Positions 17,468 through 26,664 of a stretch of 64,000 bases of DNA are shown here, one piece after another. Source of the DNA: an uncultured Candidatus Entotheonella sp. (GTDB taxonomy: Bacteria > Tectomicrobia > Entotheonellia > Entotheonellales > Entotheonellaceae); contig OY282375.1 in NCBI GenBank assembly GCA_958295825.1, positions 791,489-855,488 of the forward strand, in the 5' to 3' direction. The first letter of the stretch is position 1; each line of letters opens with the position of its first letter. The position numbers and the translations under genes are program-made. The notes beneath the pieces are model-generated. The model did not search any database, was not told the origin of the DNA, and was given only the letters and a program-made list of their open reading frames with translations.

Positions 17468-20338
17468 ATGGACGACTTACGCCGGGACTTGGAGAAACAC
17501 ATCGACGGGGAGGTGCGTTTCGACACGTTCAGCCGTCTGCTGTACAGCACCGACGCCAGTATTTACCAGATCGAGCCGTTGGGGGTGGTGATACCTCGCC
17601 ACGCCGATGACGTCGAGGCGACGGTGCGAGTGGCCCGGCAGCATGGTGTTCCGGTGTTGCCGCGCGGCGGCGGCACGGCGCTCGCCGGACAAACCGTGGG
17701 CCGGGCGGTCATTCTGGATATGTCCAATTACATGCATCAGGTGCTGGAACTGAACACCGAGGAGCACTGGGCGTGGGTGCAACCGGGCGTGGTGCAGGAT
17801 CAGCTCAATGCCTATCTGCGGCCGCACGGGTTCCTGTTCGGCCCCGATACCTCGACCAGCAGCCGTGCCACGATAGGCGGGATGATCGGCAACAACTCGG
17901 CCGGTGCGCGCTCCATTCTCTACGGTAAGACGATCGACCACGTCCTCGAACTAAAGGTCGTGCTGTCCGATAGCAGCACAGCCCTGTTCAAACCGGTCGA
18001 GAAGGCGGTGGTTGAGCAGATCATTCGTGAGGACACGCTGGAAGCCGGCATCTATCGCGACATGCTGCAAATCGCCCGGGACAACCGCGACGCGGTCTTG
18101 GAACGCTATCCGAAACTGCTGCGCCGGGTGAGCGGCTACAACCTGGACGAGTTTATTACCGACGCGCCGACGAATCTCGCCAAGATGGTGGTCGGCTCGG
18201 AGGGCACGCTGGCCGCGGTCACGGCAGCCAAGGTGCGCATCATGCCCCGTCCGCAGGCCACGGCCGTATTGGTCACCCACTTCGACGACCTGATTGCGGC
18301 GGTCGAAGCAACCGAGGCGATTCTGCCATACGAGCCATCGGCTATCGAGATGGTCGACCGGAAGATCGTCGAGGGCGCCCGTGCCGCCAAGGAATTCGCC
18401 GGCCGGCTGCCTTTCCTGCAAGGCGAGCCGGATGCCCTGGTTATTGCGGAATTTTATGGCGACACGCCGCAGGAGGTAGCCGACAAGGTTGAGAGGCTGG
18501 AATCCGACTTGCGGCGGCAGAAATGGGGCTACGCTTACTCACCCGCATTGACGGCGCCGGCGCAGGCCGACGTCTGGAAAATGCGCAAGGCGGGCCTGGG
18601 GATTCTGATGGGTACCCGCGAGGCGCGCAAGCCGGTGGCGTTCGTCGAGGACACCGCGGTCGATCCCGCCAAGCTGCCGGAATTCCTGCGGCGCTTCCGC
18701 CAGATCATCGCGGACCACGACACGACGGCGGGCTACTACGGCCATTCCAGCGTCGGTTGCCTGCACATCCGGCCCGGCATCGATCTCAAGAACCAGGACG
18801 GCGTCGACAAGATGGTCGCCATGATGCGGGAGATCAGCGACCTCGTCGTGGAATTCGGCGGCTGCATGAGCGGCGAACACGGCGACGGTCTGGCCCGCAG
18901 TTGGCTCAACGAGAAGCATTTCGGCCCGACCCTCTACAAAGCGTTCAAAGACGTGAAACGCGCCTTCGATCCCGATAACCGTATGAATCCCGGCAAGGTG
19001 GTGGACGGACCCGCGCCGACGGAAAACCTGCGCCACGGACCGGCGTATCACGCGATCAATTTCAAGACCAACCTCGACTTCAGCCGTGACGGAGGGTTTG
19101 CCACCGCCATCGACATGTGCAACGGCAACGGCGCTTGTCGCAAGCTCAGCGAGGGGACGATGTGCCCGTCGTATATGGCCACGCGCGACGAGACGCACTC
19201 GACCCGCGGGCGCGCCAACGCCCTGCGGGCGGTGCTTTCCGGCCGCGTGCCGCAGGAGGCGTTCACCAGCAAAGCCATGTACGACACGCTCGACCTGTGC
19301 CTCGAATGCAAGGCGTGCAAGACGGAATGTCCCTCGAACGTGGATATGGCCAAGCTGAAATATGAGATGTTGAGCCACTATTACGCCCGCCACGGCATGC
19401 CACTGCGGTCGAGAATTTTTGCCAACATCGCGACGGTCAACCGGCTGGGGCACCTGTTGGCGCCCGTCTCGAACCGACTGGCCCGGCACCCGTTGGCTAA
19501 ATGGCTGCAAGGGCGGCTCGGGCTGGCGGCTCAGAGGACGTTGCCGGCATTTGCGTCCCAGACGTTCACCGATTGGTTTCATGCCCAGCGGTCCCACAAC
19601 CGGAACGGCAAGCGGGGCACGGTCGTGCTGTTTCACGACACCTTCATGGAATACAACCAGCCCGAGGTTGGCCAAGCCGCCGCCAAACTGTTGCAGGCCG
19701 CTGGTTACGAGGTTACGTTGGTCGCCCGGAAATGCTGTGGCCGTCCGGCAATTTCCAAGGGCTGCCTGGAACAGGCGCGCGAATACGCCCGCTACAACGT
19801 CGCTTTGCTGGCGCCGTATGCGCGGCAAGGCATGCCGATCGTCGGCGTCGAGCCCAGCTGCATCCTGACGCTGCGGGACGATTACCTGGATCTGGTGCCC
19901 GGCCCTGATGCCCAACTCGTGGCGGACCACGCCGTCAGCATCGACGAGTTCCTCCATCAGCTTCACCAACGCGATGAACTGGACCTGACGTTCACCGAGG
20001 CCCCCAAACGGCTGTTGTTGCATGGCCATTGTCACCAGAAGGCGCTGGTCGGCACCGCGCCGACGCTGGCCCTGTTGCGGCTGCCGTCGGGCTACGAAGT
20101 GGAAGAGATCGCCTCGGGTTGCTGCGGCATGGCCGGCTCGTTCGGCTACGAGGCGGAGCATTACGACCTGTCGATGGACATCGGCAGGCAGCGCCTGTTC
20201 CCGGCGGTAGAGGGCGCTGGGCCTGACGTGGAAATCGTGGCGGACGGCATTTCGTGCCGGCAGCAAATCCATCATGCGACCGGCCGGACGGCACGCCATC
20301 TGGTTGAGGTGCTGTGGGAGGCCGTCGCGCCTGAATAG
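17468..20338 (+). CDS. FAD-linked oxidase / Fe-S / CCG-domain fusion dehydrogenase (YdiJ/GlcD-GlcF-like)
   Basis: This 956-residue protein resembles D-2-hydroxyacid (lactate, glycolate or 2-hydroxyglutarate) dehydrogenases. Residues about 40-270 are the FAD-binding PCMH domain (VLPRGGGTALAGQTVGRAV; GPDTSTSSRATIGGMIGNNS). Next is the FAD-oxidase C domain ending in GGCMSGEHGDGLARSWL and NPGKVVD. Two cysteine clusters follow (CNGNGACRKLSEGTMCPS and CLECKACKTECPSNVDMAK). Two CCG motifs close it (ARKCCGRPAISKG and ASGCCGMAGSFGYE), as in GlcF and heterodisulfide reductases. GlcD- and GlcF-like functions are therefore in one chain. The ATG follows GAGG-type purines. It is divergent from lysW. The electron acceptor and substrate are not evident. 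Confidence 0.9.
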   Translation: MDDLRRDLEKHIDGEVRFDTFSRLLYSTDASIYQIEPLGVVIPRHADDVEATVRVARQHGVPVLPRGGGTALAGQTVGRAVILDMSNYMHQVLELNTEEHWAWVQPGVVQDQLNAYLRPHGFLFGPDTSTSSRATIGGMIGNNSAGARSILYGKTIDHVLELKVVLSDSSTALFKPVEKAVVEQIIREDTLEAGIYRDMLQIARDNRDAVLERYPKLLRRVSGYNLDEFITDAPTNLAKMVVGSEGTLAAVTAAKVRIMPRPQATAVLVTHFDDLIAAVEATEAILPYEPSAIEMVDRKIVEGARAAKEFAGRLPFLQGEPDALVIAEFYGDTPQEVADKVERLESDLRRQKWGYAYSPALTAPAQADVWKMRKAGLGILMGTREARKPVAFVEDTAVDPAKLPEFLRRFRQIIADHDTTAGYYGHSSVGCLHIRPGIDLKNQDGVDKMVAMMREISDLVVEFGGCMSGEHGDGLARSWLNEKHFGPTLYKAFKDVKRAFDPDNRMNPGKVVDGPAPTENLRHGPAYHAINFKTNLDFSRDGGFATAIDMCNGNGACRKLSEGTMCPSYMATRDETHSTRGRANALRAVLSGRVPQEAFTSKAMYDTLDLCLECKACKTECPSNVDMAKLKYEMLSHYYARHGMPLRSRIFANIATVNRLGHLLAPVSNRLARHPLAKWLQGRLGLAAQRTLPAFASQTFTDWFHAQRSHNRNGKRGTVVLFHDTFMEYNQPEVGQAAAKLLQAAGYEVTLVARKCCGRPAISKGCLEQAREYARYNVALLAPYARQGMPIVGVEPSCILTLRDDYLDLVPGPDAQLVADHAVSIDEFLHQLHQRDELDLTFTEAPKRLLLHGHCHQKALVGTAPTLALLRLPSGYEVEEIASGCCGMAGSFGYEAEHYDLSMDIGRQRLFPAVEGAGPDVEIVADGISCRQQIHHATGRTARHLVEVLWEAVAPE

Positions 20339-20436
20339 CCAGCCCAAGCCGTCTGTAGCGGTATCTTTTTGTTACAATTGCACCGCCCATTTCGGGAAGA
20401 CAGGTTGGCGTTAACGGTAAGTGAGAGGAGAATTTG

Positions 20437-20829
20437 ATGGCTGATTTCGACGACGTCAAAACGTTCGTGCAGGAGCTTCAACTTTCTATCGTGAACGAGG
20501 ATCCGCCGGAAGGCATTCTCGTGGTCGATGACGAAGAACGCGGGATCAAGAACCTGGTGATCGACTGCGAGGACCCGATACTGATTTTCGAGCAGATGAT
20601 CATGGCGGTTCCGGGGCGCCCTGGCGACATCTTCAAGCGCCTGTTGCAGATGAATCGTACCTTGGTCCATGGGGCATTTGCCCTGGACGAAGAGGGCAAG
20701 AGAGTGATTTTTCGCGATACGTTGCAACTTGCCAATCTCGACTTGAATGAGGTGGAAGGCACGGTTGAGGCCCTGAGTCTGGCCTTGGCTGAAAACGCCG
20801 CGGAACTGATTGGGTTCAGCCATCAGTAG
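20437..20829 (+). CDS. YbjN-domain / type III chaperone-like protein
   Basis: This 130-residue protein starts at ATG 20437 after GAGAGGAG. Its alternation of strands and helices, with VVDDEERGIKNLVIDCEDPI, LIFEQMIMAVPGRPGDIFKR, LLQMNRTLVHGAFALDEEG and DLNEVEGTVEALSLALAEN, fits the YbjN/CesT-like fold. It has no signal peptide, so it is probably cytoplasmic. It lies 23 bases upstream of the PspA gene and is probably co-transcribed with it. Such pairs occur in many bacteria, which points to a role in PspA-linked envelope stress. Molecular function is unknown. Confidence 0.72.
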   Translation: MADFDDVKTFVQELQLSIVNEDPPEGILVVDDEERGIKNLVIDCEDPILIFEQMIMAVPGRPGDIFKRLLQMNRTLVHGAFALDEEGKRVIFRDTLQLANLDLNEVEGTVEALSLALAENAAELIGFSHQ

Positions 20830-20852
20830 CGTCAACACGGGGAGATCACGTC

Positions 20853-21569
20853 ATGAGTATTTTCGCCAGGCTGTTCAAGGTAGGGCAGGCGCAGGCCCAT
20901 AACATCGTTGACAAGCTCGAAGACCCGATCAAGCTGACGGAGCAGGGCATTCGCGACCTCAAAAAAGACCTGCAAGGGGCCATGCAAGGGTTGGCGGAGG
21001 TCAAAGGGATTGCGATTCGCTTGGGGAAGGAGTCGGAAGACGCCAACCGACAGGCCGGTGAGTACGAACGCAAAGCCATGCTGCTCTTGCAACGGGGCAG
21101 CGACGGGCACCTCGACGCGGCCGAGGCGGAACGCTTGGCAACGCAGGCCCTGACGCAACGGGAGACCGCCAGTGAACGCGCCGCGGCACTGTCCAAGGAT
21201 GCCGAGCATCAAAACAACATGGTCGTCGAGTTACAGGGAAAGGTGCAGCAACTCAAGTCCGCCATTACCACATACGAAAATGAATTGGTAACGCTGAGGG
21301 CGCGCGCCAAGACGGCCGCCTCCACCAAGAAGATCAACCAGCAACTGGCGAATGTGGATTCCTCAAGTACGATCTCCATGCTGGAACGAATGAAGGAGAA
21401 GGTGGAAGAGGACGAAGCCTTGGCTCAGGCGTATGGGGAAGTCGGGCAGGTAGAGTTGTCAGCCGACGCCGAAATCGACCGCGCTCTGGCGGGTACGCAA
21501 CCCACAGTAGCCCAGGATAGATTGCAGGCGTTGAAGGCGCGCATGGGGCTCAGTCCCGGCAGCAATTGA
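20853..21569 (+). CDS. pspA: PspA/IM30 (Vipp1) family membrane-stress protein
   Basis: This 238-residue, almost wholly helical coiled-coil protein belongs to a family that oligomerises on stressed inner membrane. The N-terminal amphipathic helix MSIFARLFKVGQAQAHNIVD is followed by KLEDPIKLTEQGIRDLKKDL and long heptad-rich helices with many Glu, Lys and Gln residues. The length fits PspA/IM30 without the Vipp1 C-terminal tail. The RBS GGGGAG precedes the ATG. No PspF or PspB/C genes are near; the neighbour is the YbjN-like gene. Confidence 0.9.
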   Translation: MSIFARLFKVGQAQAHNIVDKLEDPIKLTEQGIRDLKKDLQGAMQGLAEVKGIAIRLGKESEDANRQAGEYERKAMLLLQRGSDGHLDAAEAERLATQALTQRETASERAAALSKDAEHQNNMVVELQGKVQQLKSAITTYENELVTLRARAKTAASTKKINQQLANVDSSSTISMLERMKEKVEEDEALAQAYGEVGQVELSADAEIDRALAGTQPTVAQDRLQALKARMGLSPGSN

Positions 21570-21584
21570 GCGGACAACCGGTGC

Positions 21585-22211
21585 TCATTCGCCCGTGTCG
21601 TAGCTATGCCAGGCGTCAATGAGCCACTGCGCGTCGGGGGAGCGAACGAGAGAAAACGCTTCCAGTTGCGGCTGTTGCACCCCGTCAACGCGGATTTGTG
21701 AGCGGACGTATACGGTGGCAGTGGTGTTGCTCATCTCGACCTTGTCGATTTGCCAAGTGAGTCGGGGACGGCGGGTGTCTGGATTGGTTGTCAGTTGATT
21801 GATCCAGTCCGCTGGGGGCATGTCGCCGCGGAAGCGTGCCGTGACGTGTAGCACCACACGGGCTGGCTGCGAGTCGTAGAAACGCAAGTATTCCAGCACC
21901 GGGCGCCAGGGGGATGAGGTGGGCAGGAGCGAGGGTTCCGTTTCGACCTCGGCTTCCGGAAGTCCGGCGGCAAGCCCGAGGGCGCGCAAGGTTGCCACAT
22001 CGAGTTCTCCGGTGACGGCCAGCCGGCGGGTTCGCTGAAAGGCTTCCAGCGCCTTGATCGTGCGCGGATCAAGTACGTCTTCCGCTTCCCCGACCTCGAA
22101 CCCCAATGCCCGGAGCTTCGCCTGCGCTTGCCCGATTTGTGGCTGCGGCAGGTCTTGCCCCCAAGCACAACTCACCAGCAGAAACAGGACCGTCCAGGCA
22201 AGATACCTCAT
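21585..22211 (-). CDS. Exported protein with peptidoglycan-binding-like domain
   Basis: This 208-residue protein has an N-terminal signal sequence, RYLAWTVLFLLVSCAWGQ. The LVSC could also act as a lipobox, though the residue after Cys is Ala-Trp. Residues 25-80 form a PG_binding_1 type three-helix repeat (AQAKLRALGFEVGEAEDVLD; IKALEAFQRTRRLAVTGELD). The remaining 120 residues form a beta-rich domain with RVVLHVTARFRGDM and ATVYVRSQIRVDGVQ that I do not recognise. It is convergent with pspA, with 15 bases between the stops. A periplasmic role in the cell wall is likely but not shown. Confidence 0.72.
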   Translation of the reverse strand: MRYLAWTVLFLLVSCAWGQDLPQPQIGQAQAKLRALGFEVGEAEDVLDPRTIKALEAFQRTRRLAVTGELDVATLRALGLAAGLPEAEVETEPSLLPTSSPWRPVLEYLRFYDSQPARVVLHVTARFRGDMPPADWINQLTTNPDTRRPRLTWQIDKVEMSNTTATVYVRSQIRVDGVQQPQLEAFSLVRSPDAQWLIDAWHSYDTGE

Positions 22212-22392
22212 GATCTGTGACGCCTCCCTGCTGCCGTCTGTGTGTTTACTTACCCAAATCTAGTGGGACAGATTTATCCCGGAAATCCAACCATTTGATC
22301 CTGAACGCTGAAATTTACCCTCAGGGACCGGAACCTGCAATTTCCAGTGCTCTTGCAAGGCTGTCAGGAAGCAGATTTGAAGGAGACTCGAC

Positions 22393-24240
22393 GTGAGCGA
22401 TGAAGGACGGTTGAAGGCAGATGCTGAGCAATACATTCCCTCCGGCTATGACCCGGAGTTATACAAGCTGCGGCACTCGACGGCCCACATTATGGCTCAG
22501 GCAGTAATCGAGAGTTTTCCCGATGCCAAGGTGGCCATCGGTCCCCCCATTGAAAACGGCTTCTATTACGATTTCGACCTGCCCCATGTCCCGAACGAAG
22601 CGGACCTGACGGTCATTGAGGACCGCATGAAGGCGCTCATTCGGCAAGGGCATGCCTTCCACGTGCGCGAAGTGACCCGGCAGGAGGCCCGCGACCTGTT
22701 TCGTGATCAGCCTTACAAACTGGAATTGATCGACGGCATGGCGGAAGGGCAGTACGACGATTACGGCAATGAACTGCCCCCAGAGGCGGGCAATCGGATC
22801 ACCGTTTATCAACATGACGCATTCGTCGACCTGTGCCGCGGCCCGCACGTCGCGCACGGGGCCAAGATCAAGGCGAATGCCGTGAAGGTGATGCGCACCG
22901 CCGGAGCGTATTGGCGCGGCAATGAGCGCAACCCGATGCTGACGCGCATCTATGGCACGGTATTCGAGAACAAAGCCGGCCTCGACGATTACCTGCGACG
23001 GCTGGAGCAAGCCCGTCAACGCGACCACCGGCGTTTAGGCCGTGAGCTGGAGCTGTTTACCAGCCATGAACTCATCGGCGCCGGCCTGCCGCTCTGGCTC
23101 CCGAAAGGCGCTACCATCCGCCGGGAACTGGAAGCGTACATCACCGAAGAAGAGCGGCGGGACGGGTACCAGCACGTGTATACCCCTCACCTGGCCAAGC
23201 AGGAGTTGTACGAGACCTCCGGTCACTGGTCGCATTACAAAGACGACATGTTCCCGCGCATGGAGCTGGAGTACGAAAACCTCGTACTGCGGCCCATGAA
23301 CTGCCCGCACCACATCCTCATCTATGCCTCCAAGCGGCATAGCTACCGCGACCTGCCCATCCGCATCGCCGAATTGGGAACGATGTATCGCTACGAGAAG
23401 TCGGGTGTCGTGGGCGGGCTCAGCCGAGTGCGCACGATGACGCTGAACGACGCGCACATCTTTTGCACGCAGGATCAGATCAAAGAAGAATTTTCCAACG
23501 TCATGCGCCTCGTCGAGCGGGCCTACGCGACGTTGGGCATTCAGGAATATACTTATCGGCTGTCGCTGCGTGACCAGGCCAACACCGAGAAGTACGTAGC
23601 CAACGATGCCATGTGGGATATGGCTGAAAACGTGCTGCGCGAGGCCATGGACGCGCTCGGGCTTCCTTACACGGAAGCACCGGGGGAGGCGGCGTTTTAC
23701 GGGCCAAAGCTCGACATTCAGCTGCGGGACATTCTCGGCCGCGAGGAAACGATCTCGACCATCCAGGTCGATTTCCATTTGCCGAACCAGTTTGGCCTGA
23801 TCTACATCGGCGAGGACGGTCAGGAGCATCAGCCAGTGATGATCCATCGCGGCGTGGTCAGCACGATGGAGCGCATGACCGCCTATCTCATCGAGATGTA
23901 CGGCGGCGCCTTCCCGGTCTGGCTGGCACCCACGCAAGCCGTCGTGATTCCCATCGCCGACCGCCACGTGGCCTACGCACAGGAGGTGGTGCAACGGCTC
24001 TTCGACCTCGGCTTCCGCGTGCAGGCCGACGTCAGCGACAAGCGCATGAACGCCAAAATCCGCGAGGCGAAATTGCAGAAGGTTCCGTACATGCTGGTGG
24101 TAGGGGATCAGGAGGTGACGGACCAAACGGTGTCCGTGCGTCTGCGCAGCGACGAAAACCTGGGGCCGGTGACGCTGGACGAGTTCGAGGAGATGATCGG
24201 CCAGGTGGTCAAGAGGCGCTCGCTGTCACTCACGGCGTAG
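22393..24240 (+). CDS. thrS: Threonyl-tRNA synthetase lacking the TGS domain
   Basis: This class II synthetase charges tRNA-Thr. It has 615 residues from a GTG start preceded by AAGGAG. The protein opens almost directly with the editing domain (LRHSTAHIMAQAVIESFPDA), so the N-terminal TGS (N1) domain of about 60 residues found in many bacterial ThrRS is missing. The zinc-binding and catalytic core includes RPMNCPHHILIYAS, RIAELGTMYRYEKSGVVGGL and VIHRG-like motif 3 (QPVMIHRGVVSTMERMTAYL). The anticodon-binding domain is at the end (VVIPIADRHVAYAQEVVQRL). A decayed copy of this last domain lies at 26253-26522. Confidence 0.95.
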   Translation: MSDEGRLKADAEQYIPSGYDPELYKLRHSTAHIMAQAVIESFPDAKVAIGPPIENGFYYDFDLPHVPNEADLTVIEDRMKALIRQGHAFHVREVTRQEARDLFRDQPYKLELIDGMAEGQYDDYGNELPPEAGNRITVYQHDAFVDLCRGPHVAHGAKIKANAVKVMRTAGAYWRGNERNPMLTRIYGTVFENKAGLDDYLRRLEQARQRDHRRLGRELELFTSHELIGAGLPLWLPKGATIRRELEAYITEEERRDGYQHVYTPHLAKQELYETSGHWSHYKDDMFPRMELEYENLVLRPMNCPHHILIYASKRHSYRDLPIRIAELGTMYRYEKSGVVGGLSRVRTMTLNDAHIFCTQDQIKEEFSNVMRLVERAYATLGIQEYTYRLSLRDQANTEKYVANDAMWDMAENVLREAMDALGLPYTEAPGEAAFYGPKLDIQLRDILGREETISTIQVDFHLPNQFGLIYIGEDGQEHQPVMIHRGVVSTMERMTAYLIEMYGGAFPVWLAPTQAVVIPIADRHVAYAQEVVQRLFDLGFRVQADVSDKRMNAKIREAKLQKVPYMLVVGDQEVTDQTVSVRLRSDENLGPVTLDEFEEMIGQVVKRRSLSLTA

Positions 24241-24287
24241 GGCAGGGCGGGGGACTTGCCGTTTGCGAATTGCTTGCGCGGATTGTG

Positions 24288-24316
24288 AAACGCCAGGGCC
24301 GAACGTCCTGGCGTTT
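24288..24316 (+). terminator. Rho-independent terminator of thrS
   Basis: A perfect 10-base stem, aaacgccagg at 24288-24297 and cctggcgttt at 24307-24316, encloses a 9-base loop and is followed by ctgttt. It lies 48 bases after the thrS stop. Confidence 0.8.
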
Positions 24317-24353
24317 CTGTTTCCCTACATCTTCCTGCACAGCTTTCGGGTCT

Positions 24354-25472
24354 TCATTCGTGTGGCGTGAGACCGCGTTGACCCGTGGCCCCGCTGAACA
24401 TTCCGACAAAGACAGATTGGCTTCCTCCCGCGGTGGTGGCCTTTCCGCCGTGCGTTCCCGCCACAAGCCGTGGATTGCTATCGCCATCGTCGATGGCGGA
24501 GAACTTCCCACCCCAAGAGCCGCTTGAACTGGCAACGGCAATTCTCGGATCCGTCGATGTCACGGTCACCCTGCCTGTGAACCGCCCGTCAGTGAAGCCG
24601 GTCGCGCCAAGATGTATCTCATTCACCGACGGACCGGACCACTCTACCTGGTCACCTCCCGGCGTTTCGTAGATACCGCTGATCTCTATGGAATCGACCT
24701 TCCCGCTGATGCTGCCTGTTCCAAAGTCTGCCGTGAGACGGAGATCGCCCTCATATGCTCCGATCCCTACCGTATCTGGAGGGAGTATTGTGCCGGCATA
24801 CTCGTTGCCGTACCTGGCGGCAAAAAAGCCAGCAGCGCCGCCATTGTAGGTTGCGGTTCCCAAGGATGGGAGCGTCGGACTACCGTCGAGTTCCGGCCCA
24901 TCGACGAATGCGCCAATCTCAGCGCTGGTAACGCTTACCGGGGTCGTCCACAGATTCCCGGTGAAATGCAGCCACACACCGCCGGCAATCCAATCGCCGT
25001 AGTCATGGGGCGACCATTCGCCGCTAATTGCGGCTATCGTGGCGCTGTTGCCGGACACCCTCAGCAGAGCCCATCCGCGATGATGGTAGCCGTGCCAGAA
25101 GCCGCCCGCGACTTCAACTGCGTCCATCCTGCTGTCGAGAGTGAGGGATCTCCCATTTTGGCGCGTCACGGTCACGGCCATCTGTCCGCGGTCGAACTCA
25201 ACGGCGGCAGTGTTCACATCGGCAAGGGTCGCGCTAGCGGATTGCACAACGCTTCCGAATTTCGGCATTGAAATTGCCGCTTCCTGGGCGACATCCAACA
25301 CTTGCTCTGGGTCTAATGCCTGCACGTCCGAGAGTTTCAGGTTCTCCGGAGGTGTGGGGTCCGGTGGCTGCATGGGCGGCGTCTGCACGGATCCGCCATC
25401 ACCGCCTCCTCCACATCCCGATAACGCCAACACCAAGCTTACCAACAGTGCGATACCCAATCCTTGCTTCAT
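24354..25472 (-). CDS. Lipoprotein with transferrin-binding-protein-like beta-barrel region
   Basis: This 372-residue protein has a signal peptide and lipobox, MKQGLGIALLVSLVLALSGC, then a Gly-rich stretch and a Pro-rich spacer (MQPPDPTPPENLKL). The rest is beta-rich with many Gly, Ser and Thr residues. The blocks NGGAAGFFAARYGNEYAGTI, GDLRLTADFGTGSISGKVDS and GGKFSAIDDGDSNPRLVAGT resemble the barrel domains of TbpB/factor-H-binding-type lipoproteins, which are often surface-exposed. It is on the minus strand, convergent with thrS, inside the thrS-atpB island. Ligand and surface location are inferred. Short regulatory DNA of unknown content follows upstream. Confidence 0.7.
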   Translation of the reverse strand: MKQGLGIALLVSLVLALSGCGGGGDGGSVQTPPMQPPDPTPPENLKLSDVQALDPEQVLDVAQEAAISMPKFGSVVQSASATLADVNTAAVEFDRGQMAVTVTRQNGRSLTLDSRMDAVEVAGGFWHGYHHRGWALLRVSGNSATIAAISGEWSPHDYGDWIAGGVWLHFTGNLWTTPVSVTSAEIGAFVDGPELDGSPTLPSLGTATYNGGAAGFFAARYGNEYAGTILPPDTVGIGAYEGDLRLTADFGTGSISGKVDSIEISGIYETPGGDQVEWSGPSVNEIHLGATGFTDGRFTGRVTVTSTDPRIAVASSSGSWGGKFSAIDDGDSNPRLVAGTHGGKATTAGGSQSVFVGMFSGATGQRGLTPHE

Positions 25473-25987
25473 CCGTCCCTCCTTTCGTTACTTTTCTGAC
25501 GGGCCCCGGGCAATTGGGGACGTTCCTGGAGCGCGAGTCGCTGGCCCGTAAACGGATGAAACGTCCCGCTTCCAGGTGGACACTTCCGCTCCGTAGTCGA
25601 TAACCCATGGCGCTCACACGCAAGCGGTACTTGGTTCAGCGGCCACCAATTCTGTGTATGTCCGAATACTTACGAGGAGGGACCGTATGAAACTTGAACG
25701 GTAAATCGGAGCGGACGATAGGAACATGGGACACCTCCATATGGAAGGATGTTTCCCGGCGCCTGGGTTGGTGCCGGGCCGTTGCGAACATCCCACAAGC
25801 GGAGAGTCCCCGCCTATTCACCGGGCGTGGGTGCATGCTTGCCCATGCCGAAGCTGCGATTGTTGTATTCAGCGGGCAGCCCGACATTGGAAAGGCTTAT
25901 GGAATGTTCGCAAGGGATGCTTACGTTACTTGGCATTTTAACGTAAAGTGCTTTTATTGGCACTGGAACCAAATAGGGGAATGGGAT
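25473..25987. other. Intergenic stretch without convincing gene
   Basis: About 500 bases hold the presumed upstream region of the minus-strand lipoprotein gene and of the small plus-strand membrane-protein gene. Open frames here (for example a plus-strand frame from 25694 that is continuous with the small protein) have odd composition and no family resemblance. No RNA gene was recognised. Confidence 0.45.
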
Positions 25988-26164
25988 ATGCAAGTTGCGG
26001 AGGAGGGAAGCGACAATTTAAGAGAACGTGTGGCGAGGATTGAAGCTATTATCCCGCATCTTGCCACAAAAGCATGGGTGCTAGGTGGTGTACTTGGCGG
26101 TATGGTTGCTGCTGGAAGTTTTGCAGCGGCTATCGCAGCAATTATTGTCCGTTGGTGGGGGTAG
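25988..26164 (+). CDS. Small membrane protein with N-terminal amphipathic helix
   Basis: This 58-residue protein starts at ATG 25988 after AGGGGAATGGG; the same frame is open upstream to 25694 but that part does not look like protein. Residues 8-25 (DNLRERVARIEAIIPHLATK) form a charged helix, then one hydrophobic segment of about 25 residues (WVLGGVLGGMVAAGSFAAAI) ends in IIVRWW. The layout resembles small holin/XhlA-like phage proteins, but similarity cannot be claimed without a search. It is next to the decayed thrS copy. Confidence 0.55.
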   Translation: MQVAEEGSDNLRERVARIEAIIPHLATKAWVLGGVLGGMVAAGSFAAAIAAIIVRWWG

Positions 26165-26252
26165 AAGTGGACATGGGCTGCCTTGGATATGGATTCAAGG
26201 CTACTTGTGTCCTGCTACGTCGGCGATAGAACGCAGGCGAGCGCACCGCTTT

Positions 26253-26522
26253 ATTCCCATCGCTGACCGACACGCGGCCTACGCCCAGGAGGTGGTGAAG
26301 CGGCTCTTCGACCTCGGCTTCCGTATGCAAGCCGACGTCAGCGACAAGCGCACGAACGCTAAGATCCGAGAGGCGAAATTAGGGGATCAGGCGGACCAAA
26401 CCGTGTCTGTAGCGCCTGCGCAGCGACAAAAATCTGGGATTGTACAACTAGCGACACTCGATGAGTTTGAAAAGTGATCAGTCAGGCGGTCAAACGGCGC
26501 TCGCTGTCGCTCACAGTGTAGG
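26253..26522 (+). pseudogene. Decayed duplicate of the thrS 3' end
   Basis: This segment closely follows thrS positions 23947-24242 at the base level. It starts at ttcccatcgc and ends at gtaggg, just past the thrS stop. It translates to IPIADRHAAYAQEVVKRLFD and LGFRMQADVSDKRTNAKIRE, the anticodon-binding domain of ThrRS. It lacks about 28 bases coding for the KVPYMLVVG region and has further small changes that break the frame, ending at a TGA after DEFEK. No upstream thrS part is present. It is either the displaced end of thrS left by an integration or a relic of a second thrS gene. Confidence 0.8.
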
Positions 26523-26664
26523 GGGTTCGAGGGAGCAACTTCGCTGCCTGCGGGCTCTTGATCTTCTGTGCACGGGGGTGACCTTGACGAAGGGTCGCAC
26601 TCCGACACTTCAGACTCTTTGGATAGACAACTTCAGATTATGTTCTGAAGAAGCACTCCGACAA
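26523..26664. other. AT-rich intergenic stretch at island centre
   Basis: This stretch lies between the thrS relic and the stop of the 189-residue gene. No gene was seen. The sequence agactctttg...tctgaagaagc is AT-richer than flanking housekeeping DNA. Confidence 0.4.

Noticed and set aside
18539..20347. A 602-codon minus-strand open frame opposite the FAD/Fe-S dehydrogenase
   Set aside because: Same reason: antisense to a gene with clear cofactor motifs, and its translation is rich in Arg, Gln, Val and His in a typical shadow pattern.
22212..22392. Possible T-box leader before thrS
   Set aside because: I found no T-box consensus or terminator/antiterminator pair in the 180 bases.
23035..24126. 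A 363-codon minus-strand frame opposite thrS
   Set aside because: Antisense shadow of a certain tRNA synthetase gene.
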